From Diplonema papillatum (Eukaryota; Euglenozoa; Diplonemea; Diplonemida; Diplonemidae), in contig JAPJBO010000515.1 in assembly GCA_030068145.1 (NCBI GenBank), forward strand, positions 62,001 to 126,000: 64,000 nucleotides of DNA. Direction: 5' to 3'. The translations under genes were made by a program, and so were the position numbers. Positions 53,881-64,000 of this stretch are shown here, in pieces. The notes below the pieces were generated by a model. The model made no database searches. It saw only the letters and a program-made list of their open reading frames with translations, and had not been told where the DNA came from. Each line of letters opens with the position of its first letter. Positions within the stretch are counted from its first letter, which is position 1.

Positions 53881-54434
53881 GGGGGGGAGGGGGGGGGGTC
53901 TGGTTTATCCGGCCATCCGGCCAAAGTGGCTGATCCTTAACAAGAGCGCTGTCCCCCCCCCCCGAAAGAGGCTAGAGGGGGAGAAACAATCCAACTACAA
54001 AGTGGGTCTTTTTTGTTGAACGCTTACGCCCGCCACTGAACCCAGAGTCACCTGTGTTTCGTGTGGGCTACAGCACATTTACCTTCTCTGTTCTTTTGCG
54101 GCTGGCAGCCTCCTCAAGTATATCCTACAAAGCAGGTGCTTGTACAAAAAAAGAAAACAAGACACTGCATTTCCGCGAAGAAGACTTGATGCTAGCATCA
54201 AACATGCACGAGCGGGGCAAAAGTAGCGCCTGCACACGAAACTACGATTTTTAGCCACATGCGATGTGTGAGGAAACTGAACCGCCCAAGTAGGACCTTC
54301 CGATCATGATCGTTTGCCGATTTGCCACCTCGAAAACCACGTCCAGGATTTGGGCTCGGGGCAGTGCGGCCAACGAAAACCTTACAAAAACAGTTTCTTC
54401 AGAGAAGACCTGATGCTGACATCAAGTCTTCTCT
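53881..54434. other. Intergenic mosaic
   Basis: G and C runs (53879-53899, 53954-53962), a block shared with 23640-23790 in reverse, and an inverted copy of the 42480-42590 segment (about 54250-54360). No gene. Confidence 0.45.
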
Positions 54435-54706
54435 GACAGTGCATGCTAATCCATGTGGTTCATGTACTCAAAAGAACTCAATGCTGGCATCAAGTCTTCT
54501 CTGACAGTGCATGCTAATCCATGTGGTTCATGTACTTAAAAGAACTCACTGCTGGCATCATGTCTTCTCTGACAGTGCATGCTAATCCATGTGGTTCATG
54601 TACTTAAAAGAACTCGATGCTGGCATCAAGCCTTCTCTGACAGTGCATGCTAATCCATGGCTCATGTACTTAAAAGAACTCAATGCTGGCATCAATCATG
54701 CGTGGG
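54435..54706 (+). repeat. 68-bp tandem array (4 units)
   Basis: Units start GACAGTGCATGCTAATCCAT at 54435, 54503, 54571 and 54639; a half unit precedes. A single unit lies at about 48508. Almost identical units. Confidence 0.93.
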
Positions 54707-54764
54707 AGGCAGGGTTCTGCCTTTCCTTTACACGGTGAGGTTCAACCTCTGAAGCTAAGTAGTA

Positions 54765-54855
54765 AAAGCTGGAGTTGAAAAAGCGGGTGAGCACACCCGC
54801 TTGTCGGGTGTGACTCGGGCACCCTCTTTAACTTCAGCTTCTGAGGCTGGACCTC
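54765..54855. mobile_element. GCGGGTGT MITE, short copy
   Basis: AGCTGGAGTTGAAAAAGCGG to CTTCAGCTTCTGAGGCTGG; about 90 bp. It is inserted between two GGACCTCACCGTGT/ACACGGTGAGGTTC-type flanks. Confidence 0.65.
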
Positions 54856-55062
54856 ACCGTGTATACTAAGATTTCCCCCCCCCCTGTGGTGTTCGCATTA
54901 CAAAACAAAGAAGACAGTGAAACCTGGTCGGGTTTTGCTCACGACCGTTTCCTGAACAATCCTTCACTAAATCCGTGGTTAAATAACCTGGCCTCAGTGG
55001 TGCAAGCACCACGCGCTCTTCAAACCCAAAAAACTTTTTCCCCCCGTCCACCCCCTGACTGG

Positions 55063-55233
55063 TCCTGGCTGAGCTACGAACAGCCGCCTGACAAACCAGA
55101 CTCACACCGCTGTCCTGTCTGCAGACACTCAGGTTCCGCGCTGATGATGTGTCCGTGGCTTAAAGGATCGAAACACGGCACAGACGGGGCCCGTGCGAGC
55201 ACATACCCATTCCAAGCACGTTCTTGCGAACCC
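55063..55233 (+). repeat. Dispersed repeat B, copy
   Basis: GGTCCTGGCTGAGCTACGAA to CCAAGCACGTTCTTGCGAAC; internal deletions relative to 10684-10955. Confidence 0.78.
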
Positions 55234-55899
55234 ACTCCTCCTCATCTTTACAGCATATATCATGCGTGAGAGGCAGTGTTCTGTCTAAACATTAGACTAC
55301 GATGTCCCCCCCCTCCAAAGAACACGCTCGAAATCCAACCCCGAGATAAATAGCGAGTTGCACACAACAACGCGATGTAAAAGGAATACAGGGGACGGCC
55401 CCTCTAGGCAGAGTGTTCAAACGAGTCGCATGCGATGATAATTATCACATGATCGCACAAAATTATTGCATATAATCGGCGTGCGATAATATGCGATAGT
55501 CCAGTAGTCCTGTAGTTGCTCAGGTTTTATGCGTGCGATAATGCGAAATGAAAATGCGATATTTTTGCCAAGTGATAATAAGGGATAATGCGAATCGTTT
55601 GACCACTATGTCTAGGGGTCGTTACTTACTCTGGGAGTCCAACACCCCCTTTCCCCCATGTTGGCATTTTTTTTCTAAGCAACGGACTTGATGCTAGGCT
55701 GAGAGGAAGTGTTCTGTCAGCAACATCAAACTAAGATTTTCACCCCTCACCCCTTGCATCCCCACACGGAGGAGTCCAGCCCCAAAAAGCTGGGGCCAAA
55801 AAGAGCGGGAGGGGTGTTCCTTTAAACCCTGCGGGTTCTCATAGATGGCAGTTACAAATAGGCAAATAATCGGGCGCGCACCATTTCTTAGCACTGCCC
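55234..55899. other. Intergenic, AT-rich
   Basis: Between 55425 and 55590 the motif TGCGATAAT recurs irregularly. Single palindromic TTGATGC-type motif at 55688. No gene. Confidence 0.45.
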
Positions 55900-56135
55900 A
55901 GCTTGCGGGTTGCCCTTCAATGTATTGCGCAGGAAAAAGGACGTAGGTGGGTGGTTGATCAGAATTCCTGGGAAAACGATCAACCGCAACAATCTTGCGG
56001 GGTGCCCTCCAATGTATTGTGCAGGCCAAGAAGACGTAGGCAGCGTGTTTTGAGGTTGATCAGAGTTCCTAGCCGCAACATGGCACAGGGTAAATACAAG
56101 TGGGAAAACGATCAACCGGCACGCACAAACAACTG
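55900..56135 (+). repeat. Dispersed repeat E, two partial copies in tandem
   Basis: TTGCCCTTCAATGTATTG at 55912 and TGCCCTCCAATGTATTGTGC at 56003, each followed by AGGACGTAGG/AAGACGTAGG and GATCAACCG. Confidence 0.75.
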
Positions 56136-56219
56136 TCGTGACGTGCAACCATCCATCCCAAGCCGCCATCATCCCGAGTAGCAGTCCGAGGAACGTACGT
56201 GTACCGTCCCCCACTTTTT

Positions 56220-56475
56220 TTTTACATAAACGCCAGCTTGAAGGAAATGCTCGACGATGCTGCCCGACATAGAACAGAAGGGATCCCAAGTGCTGTAACT
56301 ACCGAAACAGGTCTACCCCTACACGACAAATCACACAAACACAACAGGTCAAAGTCCTGAGTGAGAAAGCAACACACGGTGGTGTAAGCGAAGAACAAAT
56401 CAATTGTGTTTGTGTTGTATTTGCCCCTTACTATATTTCCTCCCTTCCATTCGGAGTCGAAGTAGCTACGTGTAA
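56220..56475 (+). repeat. Dispersed repeat D, copy
   Basis: Collinear with 36717-36990. Confidence 0.75.
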
Positions 56476-57403
56476 ACAATGCATTGTTGGTGCTAAAAAT
56501 TAGTAGTTGGCAGCGTACTACATGAAACTTACCAAAGCACGCTAGTAACAGATGTGCCGCCCCAGCCAAACTCCCCACCTGACTGGTGTCTCCAAACGAG
56601 GATTCGCGAGCCGAAGCCCGTTTGTCGCTGGAAACGGATAAGCTACGGATCCGAAGACCCTAACCCCACAAGGGAGCAGCTGCCGTCTTCCCATCATTGG
56701 ATAAGTAAAGCGACAACCACATCCACCTCACGGCAATCAGATTTCAGGAGCCGCGTACACGGTGCACTAGTCATCGGTAAAAAACAGTGCAATTACTGCT
56801 CATCTTACTAGTGGAAATGGCTTCCTCGTGCCACTAGAAAGAATGATGCGTGCAGCAGTAAGAAGAACTCGTGACACTAGTCATAGCGACCAGCAAGATA
56901 ACTAGTAAATGACGAGCGAATGGCCATGACAAGTGCACCGTGTAGCATCCATTGCCATCTTCCCCCCCCGGGGGTTTTGTACTGCAGTTTTCGTACTCCC
57001 AGCTTTTGCTCCAGCTTCTGAGGCTGGACTCGACCGCGCCGCCCGAACAAAGGTTCCAATCCTTGCGACGTCTCTCCTCTTCGGTGGCGCCAGGTTCGCT
57101 CTACGAGGGCGTCCGTTTGCCGCCACTCAACACGTGCACTTTCTGTTTCCCCCATTCTTCCTTTCGAGAAGGTTAGTGCGGCAGACGCGATGGCACGTTC
57201 GTTTGGACCACAACACAATGTGCAGCCAACCGAAACGGTCTGGTTAGAAGGCATGCACCAAGGAGGAACTCGCTGCGCGGTGCGCATTTCGGATTATCAA
57301 CTGTGTCGGAACTGACCAACTACCTGAGTACTGGTTGGAGGTATCGCGAGACAGACGCGGCTGAAAGTGCTGGAATTTGAACCGTGCATAGGCAGGCAAC
57401 CCA
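56476..57403. other. Intergenic, no gene seen
   Basis: A block CAGATGTGCCGCCCCAGCC (56549) is shared with 27573. One GCGGGTGT MITE end lies at 57008-57030. Frames of about 100-136 codons here carry no domain. Confidence 0.4.
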
Positions 57404-58203
57404 AATACTTGGACCCAAATACTTGGACCCAAATACTTGGACCCAAATACTTGGATCCAAATACTTGGATCCAAATACTTGGACCCAAATACTTGGACCC
57501 AAATACTTGGATCCAAATACTTGGATCCAAATACTTGGACCCAAATACTTGGACCCAAATACTTGGACCCAAATACTTGAACCCAAATACTTGGACCCAA
57601 TACTTGGTTCCAAATACTTGGTCCCAAATACTTGGATCCAAATACTTGGACCCAAATACTTGGACCAATACTTGGTCCCAAATATTTGGACCCAAATACT
57701 TGGATCCAAATACTTGGACCCAAATACTTGGACCCAATACTTGGTCCCAAATACTTGGACCCAAATACTTGGATCCAAATACTTGGACCCAAATACTTGA
57801 ACCCAAATACTTGGACCCAAATACTTGAACCCAAATACTTGGATCCAATTACTTGGACCCAAATACTTGAACCCAAATACTTGGACCCAAATACTTGGAC
57901 CCAAATACTTGGACCCAAATACTTGGACCCAAATACTTGGACCCAAATACTTGGACCCAAATACTTGGACCCAAATACTTGGACCCAAATACTTGGACCC
58001 AAATACTTGGACCCAAATACTTGGACCCAAATACTTGGACCCAAATACTTGGACCCAAATACTTGGACCCAAATACTTGGACCCAAATACTTGGACCCAA
58101 ATACTTGGACCCAAATACTTGGACCCAAATACTTGGACCCAAATACTTGGACCCAAATACTTGGACCCAAATACTTGGACCCAAATACTTGGACCCAATT
58201 ATT
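57404..58203. repeat. 14-bp minisatellite (AAATACTTGGACCC)n
   Basis: About 57 units; the right 350 bp (57865-58195) are nearly perfect, the left half has single-base variants (GGATCC, GAACCC, 13-bp units). The 14-bp unit has no stop in most frames, so frames of 100-340 codons (PKYLDPNTWTQIL and its opposite-strand WVQVFGSKYLGPSI) are artefacts. Confidence 0.95.
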
Positions 58204-59352
58204 GGGTCTACTTTGTGACTTTTTCCGTCCTTCGTCTTCTGCCAGCCCACCGCCGACTCTTTCCGGCAAAAGAGTGAGCCGAGCAGAAAAAGCTGACTGA
58301 TCTTTCTAACACGACGCTACAACACCCGCCACCTCCGCTTTCGCCGAGTCTGGCAACAAGCTTTGCAAGCACTGCAGCAGCTGCGATCCCTACACAAGAC
58401 GTTTATCTTGCTCCCAACATCACGCCGTCCCAAGCACCCGCACTTGCCTCTAAACTTCAAACAACGACGCTTTCATAAGCCATAGCCCACAACGAAAGCG
58501 TGCACCAAATATACAACCCGTAACCATATAGCCCTTCTCTGCTCTAAGAGAACCCGTTCATGAACGGTCACACGGAGACCCTAAAACCCCGGAATTTCAA
58601 GCGAACTTTAACTCTAAAAAGGGATGGGTTTTCCCAGCCAGGGAGGAGTTCCAAGGCGGACCAGTTGTTGTAGCGAAGAGGAAAGCCGTTAGAAATTTGC
58701 TGTGCGGGATCGTTGCTCACGTGGCACGCATAAAGGAAGGGAAAACTCGTTCGATAGTCATTCCTAAATCAACAGAATACGTGTACACCAAGTATACAAC
58801 CCGCACTCATGTATTCCCTTCTTGCTCTACGAGAACCCATTTGACAACGGTCACACGGAGACCCTAAACCCCCGATTTCAAGCGAGCTTTAACTCTAAAA
58901 TGCATGGTAACTTGCGAGATGGAAGAAAAGGTCTCACCAAAGTTGTAGAAACAACCCGGCGTAGTCACATTCCTACCGGGAAATGATGGGTGGGCAAACT
59001 TTCAACGGTTGGCTAGGAGAAACAACCCACTAACCTGTGTTGTTCGTACGCGCACTTCCACACCCTCCTCTAGTTCCTTCAGTGGGGTACTTGGGTACTT
59101 CAAGAATTCTGGACGCGGCTCCTGTGGCGCACCTGTCGAATCGACTTCTCCATCCACCCGTCTCGCCGTGTGCATCAAAAAACAAGACAGAGAAACATTC
59201 TAGAAAGAAGAAAAGGTCCGCCCCCTCCTCGGACAAGCGGCAAGCGTTCAACACACACACACACACCCGCACACACACCCTCTTTCATTGGATCGAATAC
59301 ATTTATATACCGTCAAAAAAAAAAAAAAGCAAACACTCAATTGAAAAAGGAA
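58204..59352. other. Upstream region of PL4 gene 3 with two repeat A copies
   Basis: Repeat A copies at 58472-58625 (matching 11938-12090) and about 58780-58900. A CA microsatellite lies at 59251-59282. ATTTATATACC at about 59301 is a TATA-like sequence 50 bp upstream of the ATG of gene 3. Confidence 0.5.
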
Positions 59353-59817
59353 ATGGCAACCGCCATGATGCGATGTGCGATGGTCGCCGTAGCGGTGGCG
59401 ACGGCGGCCGGCACGTCGTCCGGGGGGGGTTCGTCCGCCCCCGCTGGGTTCGGGCTGACGAGCAGCAGGAACGAGTACACGGTGGATACCGGGGCCGGGC
59501 TTGAGTTTTCGGTCCGCCGGACGGCGTACTGGGGCTGGGACTGGTTCGCGCGGTCGAAGGGCGGCATCACGTCGCTGAAGTACAACGGCGTCGAGTACGC
59601 CGACAAGAACGGCCGCTACTCCACCGTCAACTCCGGGTTCGACTACCTCCACACGAGCAGTGACTCGGTGTCGGTCGACGCGGGCTACGTAGGCAACGCG
59701 ACCATCAAGGTCACCGTCACGACGCCGCACCTCACGCAGTACTACATCGTCAAGAAGGACGAGCCCAGGATCTACATGGGCACCCACTGGACGAAGCAGC
59801 CGACCACCGAAAACCAG
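59353..59817 (+). CDS. PL4 gene 3, exon 1
   Basis: 155 codons from the ATG at 59353. Signal peptide MATAMMRCAMVAVAVATAAG, then a Gly/Ser spacer and FGLTSSRNEYTVDTGAGLEF, GGITSLKYNGVEYADKNGRY, TPHLTQYYIVKKDEPRIYMG. Homologous to exon 1 of genes 1 and 2 (about half identical). It ends AACCAG|GTTTGG, phase 0. The donor is followed after 20 bp by a repeat B insertion. The downstream exon 2 copies are all frameshifted, so the gene is probably no longer productive, although exon 1 is intact. Confidence 0.75.
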
Positions 59818-59837
59818 GTTTGGGCCCCCCCTCTTCA

Positions 59838-60056
59838 CCTGTGCTCTTGTAGCACGGGTGGTCCTGGCTGTGACGAGCTACGAACAGCCGCCTGACAAAC
59901 CAGACTCACACCGCAGTCCTGTCTGCAGACACTCAGGTTCCGCGCTGATGATGGTCCGCCTTATGTGTCCGTGGCTTAAAGGACCGAAACACGGCGCAGA
60001 CGGGACCAGTGCGGTGTTGAGCACATACCCATCTAAGCACGTTCTTGCAATCCCCC
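59838..60056 (+). repeat. Dispersed repeat B, copy in gene 3 intron
   Basis: TGCTCTTGTAGCACGGGTGG to AAGCACGTTCTTGCAATCC, then a C tract. Confidence 0.8.
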
Positions 60057-60144
60057 CCTCTTCAATTCCGTGCCCTTATCTTAGTACATTACTGAGTCGT
60101 CCGCATCTTTTCCCCCACTTTCTCGCGTTTCTTTTATTTTTTAC

Positions 60145-60220
60145 CAAACATGAAATGTTGGAGGAAATGAGAAGCTCGTCGCCGCAAACCGTGGCGTTTT
60201 CACTTGCGTCCTGAATCCAG
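60145..60220 (+). repeat. Dispersed repeat H, copy
   Basis: ACCAAACATGAAATGTTGGA to CACTTGCGTCCTGAATCC. Confidence 0.75.
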
Positions 60221-60654
60221 CTTTACGTAAAAACCGATCAGGCACTGCGTTCAACGAAAAATATATAAAACACCTAAATGTCTACCATGTTGTGGGGTAC
60301 ATTACTGAGTCGTCCGCATCTTTTCCCCCACTTTCTCGCGTTTCTTTTATTTTTTGTCGTATAAACTTATATATTAAAGCAAATACTGCCGACGCGTCAC
60401 TGCTGCTGTGTGCGCTCGGATTGGCGCCGCTCAAGCGGCCACCTTATGTCACTCGTTTGTTTGTAAAGCTTGCTCCGTTCTTCTCCCTGTCTTGTTCCCG
60501 GATTAGGGCCGAAGCATGACACGACGCGTGCAAGGTAGTCTGTAGCGGCTTGTGCAGTCTATTGTCACAGATTGTTGCTGCATAGCAAGTTCAAACTACT
60601 ACTACTACTACAGTCGTATAAAGACGCCAGTCTTAGAAGATTAATAGTAGCCTT

Positions 60655-60860
60655 GGGCCTGAGCTTCAGTCCGCCGGACTGCGTACTGGGGCTGGGACTG
60701 GTTCGCGAGGTCGAAGGGCGGCATCACGTCGCTGAAGTACAACGGCGTCGAGTACGCCGACAAGAACGGCCGCTACTCCACCGTCAACTATATGGGGTCG
60801 GGCGGGCCATTTTACTTTAGAACCCCGAATCTCTAAGTGAACTGGCACTCTGAACAAAGT
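60655..60860 (+). pseudogene. Chimeric PL4 fragment: middle of exon 1 joined to a piece of exon 2
   Basis: 60655-60789 matches gene 3 exon 1 (CCGCCGGAC...GGCGGCATCACGTCGCTGAA...CCACCGTCAACT). It is followed directly by GGGGTCGGGCGGGCCATTTT, a piece of exon 2 (normally ...EVGSGGPFY), and then by the repeat A-type tail (AACCCCGAATCTCTAAG...CACTC). The same exon 2/tail junction ends the large copies at 61437 and 62068. Confidence 0.75.
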
Positions 60861-60927
60861 GTCGGAGGACACCCGGTCTGCCGCCAAAATATTTACGGGA
60901 TTTTCGGAAACTAAATGCTTCCCGCAG

Positions 60928-61437
60928 ATCCGCTTCATCTTCCGGCTGAACGCAGACCTGCTGCCGGAGTCCGACGAAGCCGGTGACATCAACGAGGCCG
61001 GCGTGCAGTACCTCGAGGAGTACGACGTCTTCATCATGAAGAGCGGAGACACCCGCTCTGCCTACTATACGAACAGGCGGGCCGTCGACGGGGCGCCTGT
61101 CGGCGCGCAGGGGACCGGCGTCGGGATGTGGATCACCGGCGCGAGCCACGAGGTGGGGTCGGGCGGGCCGTTCTACAGGGGCGTCCGGTCCCTGGCCTCG
61201 ACGGCGTCGCTGGACCTCGTCCACGTCTTGAACGACGACTTCGCGCAGACCGAGGCCTTCCGGAAGGGGACGCTCGCGGTGTACACGCTCGAAGCGACTG
61301 CGGGCGCGCCGCCGACTCTATGCCGGCCTCGGGCTGAAGGGCCACGTCGCCGAAGAGTCGCGGGGGCAGGACTCCGGCGTCGGGATGCGGATCACCAGCG
61401 CGATCCACGAGGTGGTCGGGCGGGCTGTTTTACTCTG
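60928..61437 (+). pseudogene. PL4 gene 3 exon 2, copy 1
   Basis: Acceptor TTCCCGCAG|ATCCGC. Reads IRFIFRLNADLLPESDEAGD, SGDTRSAYYTNRRAVDG, SHEVGSGGPFYRG and FAQTEAFRKGTLAVYTLEA, then shifts frame at GCGCCGCCGACTCTATGCC; the continuation YAGLGLKGHVAEESRG is in the next frame. The Lys of TRSK in genes 1 and 2 is Ala here. The end is a recombined second piece (GVGMRITSAIHEV) joined to a repeat A-type tail. Confidence 0.8.
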
Positions 61438-61553
61438 AACCCCCGGATCTCCAAGTGAACTTACACTCTAAACAAAATGTAAAGAAAGACACCCGGTCTG
61501 CCGCCAAAATATTTACGGGATTTTCGGAAACACAAACTAAATGCTTCCCGCAG

Positions 61554-62068
61554 ATCCGCTTCATCTTCCGGCTGAACGCAGACCTGCTGCCGGAGTCCGA
61601 CGAAGCCGGTGACATCAACGAGGCCGGCGTGCAGTACCTCGAGGAGTACGACGTCTTCATCACGAAGAGTGGAGACACCCGCTCTGCCTACTATACGAAC
61701 AGGCGGGCCGTCGACGGGGCGCCTGTCGGCGCGCAGGGGACCGGCGTCGGGATGTGGATCACCGGCGCGAGCCACGAGGTGGGGTCGGGCGGGCCGTTCT
61801 ACAGGGGCGTCCGGTCCCTGGCCACGACGGCGTCGCTGGACCTCGTCCACGTCTTGAACGACGACTTCGCGCAGACCGAGGCCTTCCGGAAGGGGACGCT
61901 CGCGGTGTACACGCTCGAAGCGACTGCGGGCGCGCCGCCGACTCTATGCCGGCCTCGGGCTGAAGGGCCACGTCGCCGAAGAGTCGCGGGGGCAGGACTC
62001 CGGCGTCGGGATGCGTATCACCAGCGCGATCCACGAGGTGGGGTCGGGCGGGCTGTTTTACTCTGAAA
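61554..62068 (+). pseudogene. PL4 gene 3 exon 2, copy 2
   Basis: Nearly identical to copy 1, with the same acceptor, Lys-to-Ala change, frameshift at the same nucleotide and recombined end. First half of the 1,368-bp higher-order unit. Confidence 0.82.
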
Positions 62069-62320
62069 CCCCGGATCTCTAAGTGAACTTACACTCTAAA
62101 CAAAATGTAAAGAAAGACACCAGTCTGTACGCCTACGTATACGGGATTTTCGGAAACACAAACTAATGCTTTCACTATAAGGTAGGGCGGGCCGGTTTAC
62201 TTAGAACCCCGGATCTCTAAGTGAACTTACACTCTAAACAAAGTGTCGAAAGACACCAGTCTGTAGTTTGCCTCCTTATATACGGAATTCTCGGAAACAC
62301 AAACTAAACGCTTCCCGCAG

Positions 62321-62805
62321 ATCCGCTTCATCTTCCGGCTGAACGCAGGCCTGCTGCCGGAGTCCGACGAAGCCGGTGACATCAACGAGGCCGGCGTGCA
62401 GTACCTCGAGGAGTACGACGTCTTCATCACGAAGAGTGGAGACACCCGCTCTGCCTACTATACGAACAGGCGGGCCGTCGACGGGGCGCCTGTCGGCGCG
62501 CAGGGGACCGGCGTCGGATGTGGATCACCGGCGCGAGCCACGAGGTGGGGTCGGGCGGGCCGTTCTACAGGGGCGTCCGGTCCCTGGCCTCGACGGCGTC
62601 GCTGGACCTCGTCCACGTCTTGAACGACGACTTCGCGCAGACCGAGGCCTTCCGGAAGGGGACGCTCGCGGTGTACACGCTCGAAGCGACTGCGGGCGCG
62701 CCGCCGACTCTATGCCGGCCTCGGGCTGAAGGGCCACGTTGCCGAAGAGTCGCGGGGGCAGGACTCCGGCGTCGGGATGCGGATCACCAGCGCGATTTTA
62801 CTCTG
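62321..62805 (+). pseudogene. PL4 gene 3 exon 2, copy 3
   Basis: As copy 2, but with an additional 1-nt deletion (GTCGGATGTGG for GTCGGGATGTGG at about 62513) that breaks the frame earlier, and a shorter recombined end (ATCACCAGCGCGATTTTACT). Confidence 0.82.
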
Positions 62806-62921
62806 AACCCCCGGATCTCCAAGTGAACTTACACTCTAAACAAAATGTAAAGAAAGACACCCGGTCTGCCGCCAAAATATTTACGGGATTTTCGGAAACA
62901 CAAACTAAATGCTTCCCGCAG

Positions 62922-63435
62922 ATCCGCTTCATCTTCCGGCTGAACGCAGACCTGCTGCCGGAGTCCGACGAAGCCGGTGACATCAACGAGGCCGGCGTGC
63001 AGTACCTCGAGGAGTACGACGTCTTCATCACGAAGAGTGGAGACACCCGCTCTGCCTACTATACGAACAGGCGGGCCGTCGACGGGGCGCCTGTCGGCGC
63101 GCAGGGGACCGGCGTCGGGATGTGGATCACCGGCGCGAGCCACGAGGTGGGGTCGGGCGGGCCGTTCTACAGGGGCGTCCGGTCCCTGGCCTCGACGGCG
63201 TCGCTGGACCTCGTCCACGTCTTGAACGACGACTTCGCGCAGACCGAGGCCTTCCGGAAGGGGACGCTCGCGGTGTACACGCTCGAAGCGACTGCGGGCG
63301 CGCCGCCGACTCTATGCCGGCCTCGGGCTGAAGGGCCACGTCGCCGAAGAGTCGCGGGGGCAGGACTCCGGCGTCGGGATGCGTATCACCAGCGCGATCC
63401 ACGAGGTGGGGTCGGGCGGGCTGTTTTACTCTGAA
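62922..63435 (+). pseudogene. PL4 gene 3 exon 2, copy 4
   Basis: Lies exactly 1,368 bp after copy 2 and is almost identical to it, including the flanking AAAGACACCCGGTCTGCCGC. Confidence 0.82.
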
Positions 63436-63688
63436 CCCCCGGATCTCCAAGTGAACTTACACTCTAAACAAAATGTAAAGAAAGACACCAGTCTGTACGC
63501 CTACGTATACGGGATTTTCGGAAACACAAACTAATGCTTTCACTATAAGGTAGGGCGGGCCGGTTTACTTAGAACCCCGGATCTCTAAGTGAACTTACAC
63601 TCTAAACAAAGAGTCGAAAGACACCAGTCTGTAGTTTGCCTCCTTATATACGGGATTCTCGGAAACACAAACTAAACGCTTCCCGCAG

Positions 63689-64000
63689 ATCCGCTTCATC
63701 TTCCGGCTGAACGCAGGCCTGCTGCCGGAGTCCGACGAAGCCGGTGACATCAACGAGGCCGGCGTGCAGTACCTCGAGGAGTACGACGTCTTCATCACGA
63801 AGAGTGGAGACACCCGCTCTGCCTACTATACGAACAGGCGAGCCGTCGACGGGGCGCCTGTCGGCGCGCAGGGGACCGGCGTCGGGATGTGGATCACCGG
63901 CGCGAGCCACGAGGTGGGGTCGGGCGGGCCGTTCTACAGGGGCGTCCGGTCCCTGGCCACGACGGCGTCGCTGGACCTCGTCCACGTCTTGAACGACGAC
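63689..64000 (+). pseudogene. PL4 gene 3 exon 2, copy 5 (cut by the window end)
   Basis: Lies exactly 1,368 bp after copy 3. It does not share that copy's extra deletion (reads GTCGGGATGTGG), so the units have diverged since or copy 3 mutated later. Continues beyond the window. Confidence 0.82.

Larger units (their letters stand above)
61437..64000 (+). repeat. 1,368-bp higher-order repeat containing two exon copies and repeat A tails
   Basis: Copies 2/4 and 3/5 are each offset by 1,368 bp. Within a unit the two exon copies are separated by tails reading CCCGGATCTC(C/T)AAGTGAACTT-ACACTCTAAAC (61440, 62080, 62205, 62810, 63430, 63580). These are variants of the repeat A tail, so the same short sequence marks every junction. 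Confidence 0.85.

Noticed and set aside
57244..58300. ORFs of 100-340 codons with WVQVFGSKYLGPSI or PKYLDPNTWTQIL repeats
   Set aside because: Artefacts of the 14-bp minisatellite.

Overview
This is eukaryotic DNA, very rich in repeats and poor in genes. Spliced genes with GT...AG introns and in-phase exons, a DIRS-type retroelement, a pogo-type transposon and a dozen different tandem arrays rule out a prokaryote. The genes that remain legible are secreted, apparently GPI-anchored family 4 polysaccharide lyases (PL4, rhamnogalacturonan lyase). Such paralogue families are known from oomycetes and fungi; a plant- or alga-degrading protist or fungus-like eukaryote would fit, but I cannot name the organism from the sequence. 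Long open frames elsewhere are mostly artefacts of tandem repeats. || Layout. 0.46-2.75 kb: a pogo/Tc1-mariner element with TA target duplication, a frameshifted transposase and a nested MITE. 3.6-13 kb: a mosaic of dispersed repeats, including a textbook hAT MITE (3938-4230) with an 8-bp target duplication. 13.2-26.6 kb: PL4 gene 1, three exons with a 9.2-kb first intron that holds a 1.2-kb 11-bp minisatellite, a 4.7-kb TIR-bounded element, a ubiquitin-protease fragment and a 46-bp array. 26.6-30.7 kb: more dispersed repeats. 30.7-36.2 kb: a DIRS-like retroelement on the minus strand (Gag-like and RT/RNase H ORFs) between two unrelated minisatellites, with no visible tyrosine recombinase. 38.2-39.1 kb: a broken RNase H remnant. 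39.8-45.9 kb: PL4 gene 2, the most complete gene here. 46-59 kb: tandem arrays and dispersed repeats, including a telomere-like G-rich array (53.2-53.7 kb) and a 14-bp array (57.4-58.2 kb). 59.35-64 kb: PL4 gene 3, an intact first exon followed by at least five degenerate copies of exon 2 arranged as a 1,368-bp higher-order repeat running off the window. || How it fits together. The PL4 exons join in frame across canonical splice sites (exon 1 ends phase 0, exon 2 ends phase 2), giving predicted proteins of about 606 aa (gene 1) and 639 aa (gene 2): signal peptide, catalytic beta-sandwich, fnIII-like domain, CBM-like domain, Pro/Thr/Ser stalk and hydrophobic tail. The locus is expanding and decaying by exon duplication: exon 3 is tandemly duplicated inside both intron 2 sequences, exon 2 is amplified in gene 3, and stray exon 1 pieces lie at 12.7, 36.6 and 60.7 kb. 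|| Best candidate for an undescribed system: the 15,297-19,991 element. It has perfect 37-bp terminal inverted repeats, a 5-bp CTGTG target duplication, and a cargo of 235-bp units in two opposed arrays. Each unit carries a tRNA-like B box followed by a T-run, with an A-box-like sequence upstream; SINE-like modules with A box, B box and T6 lie beside the arrays. It reads as a mobile cluster of RNA polymerase III-like cassettes. That function is inference; the structure is directly visible.
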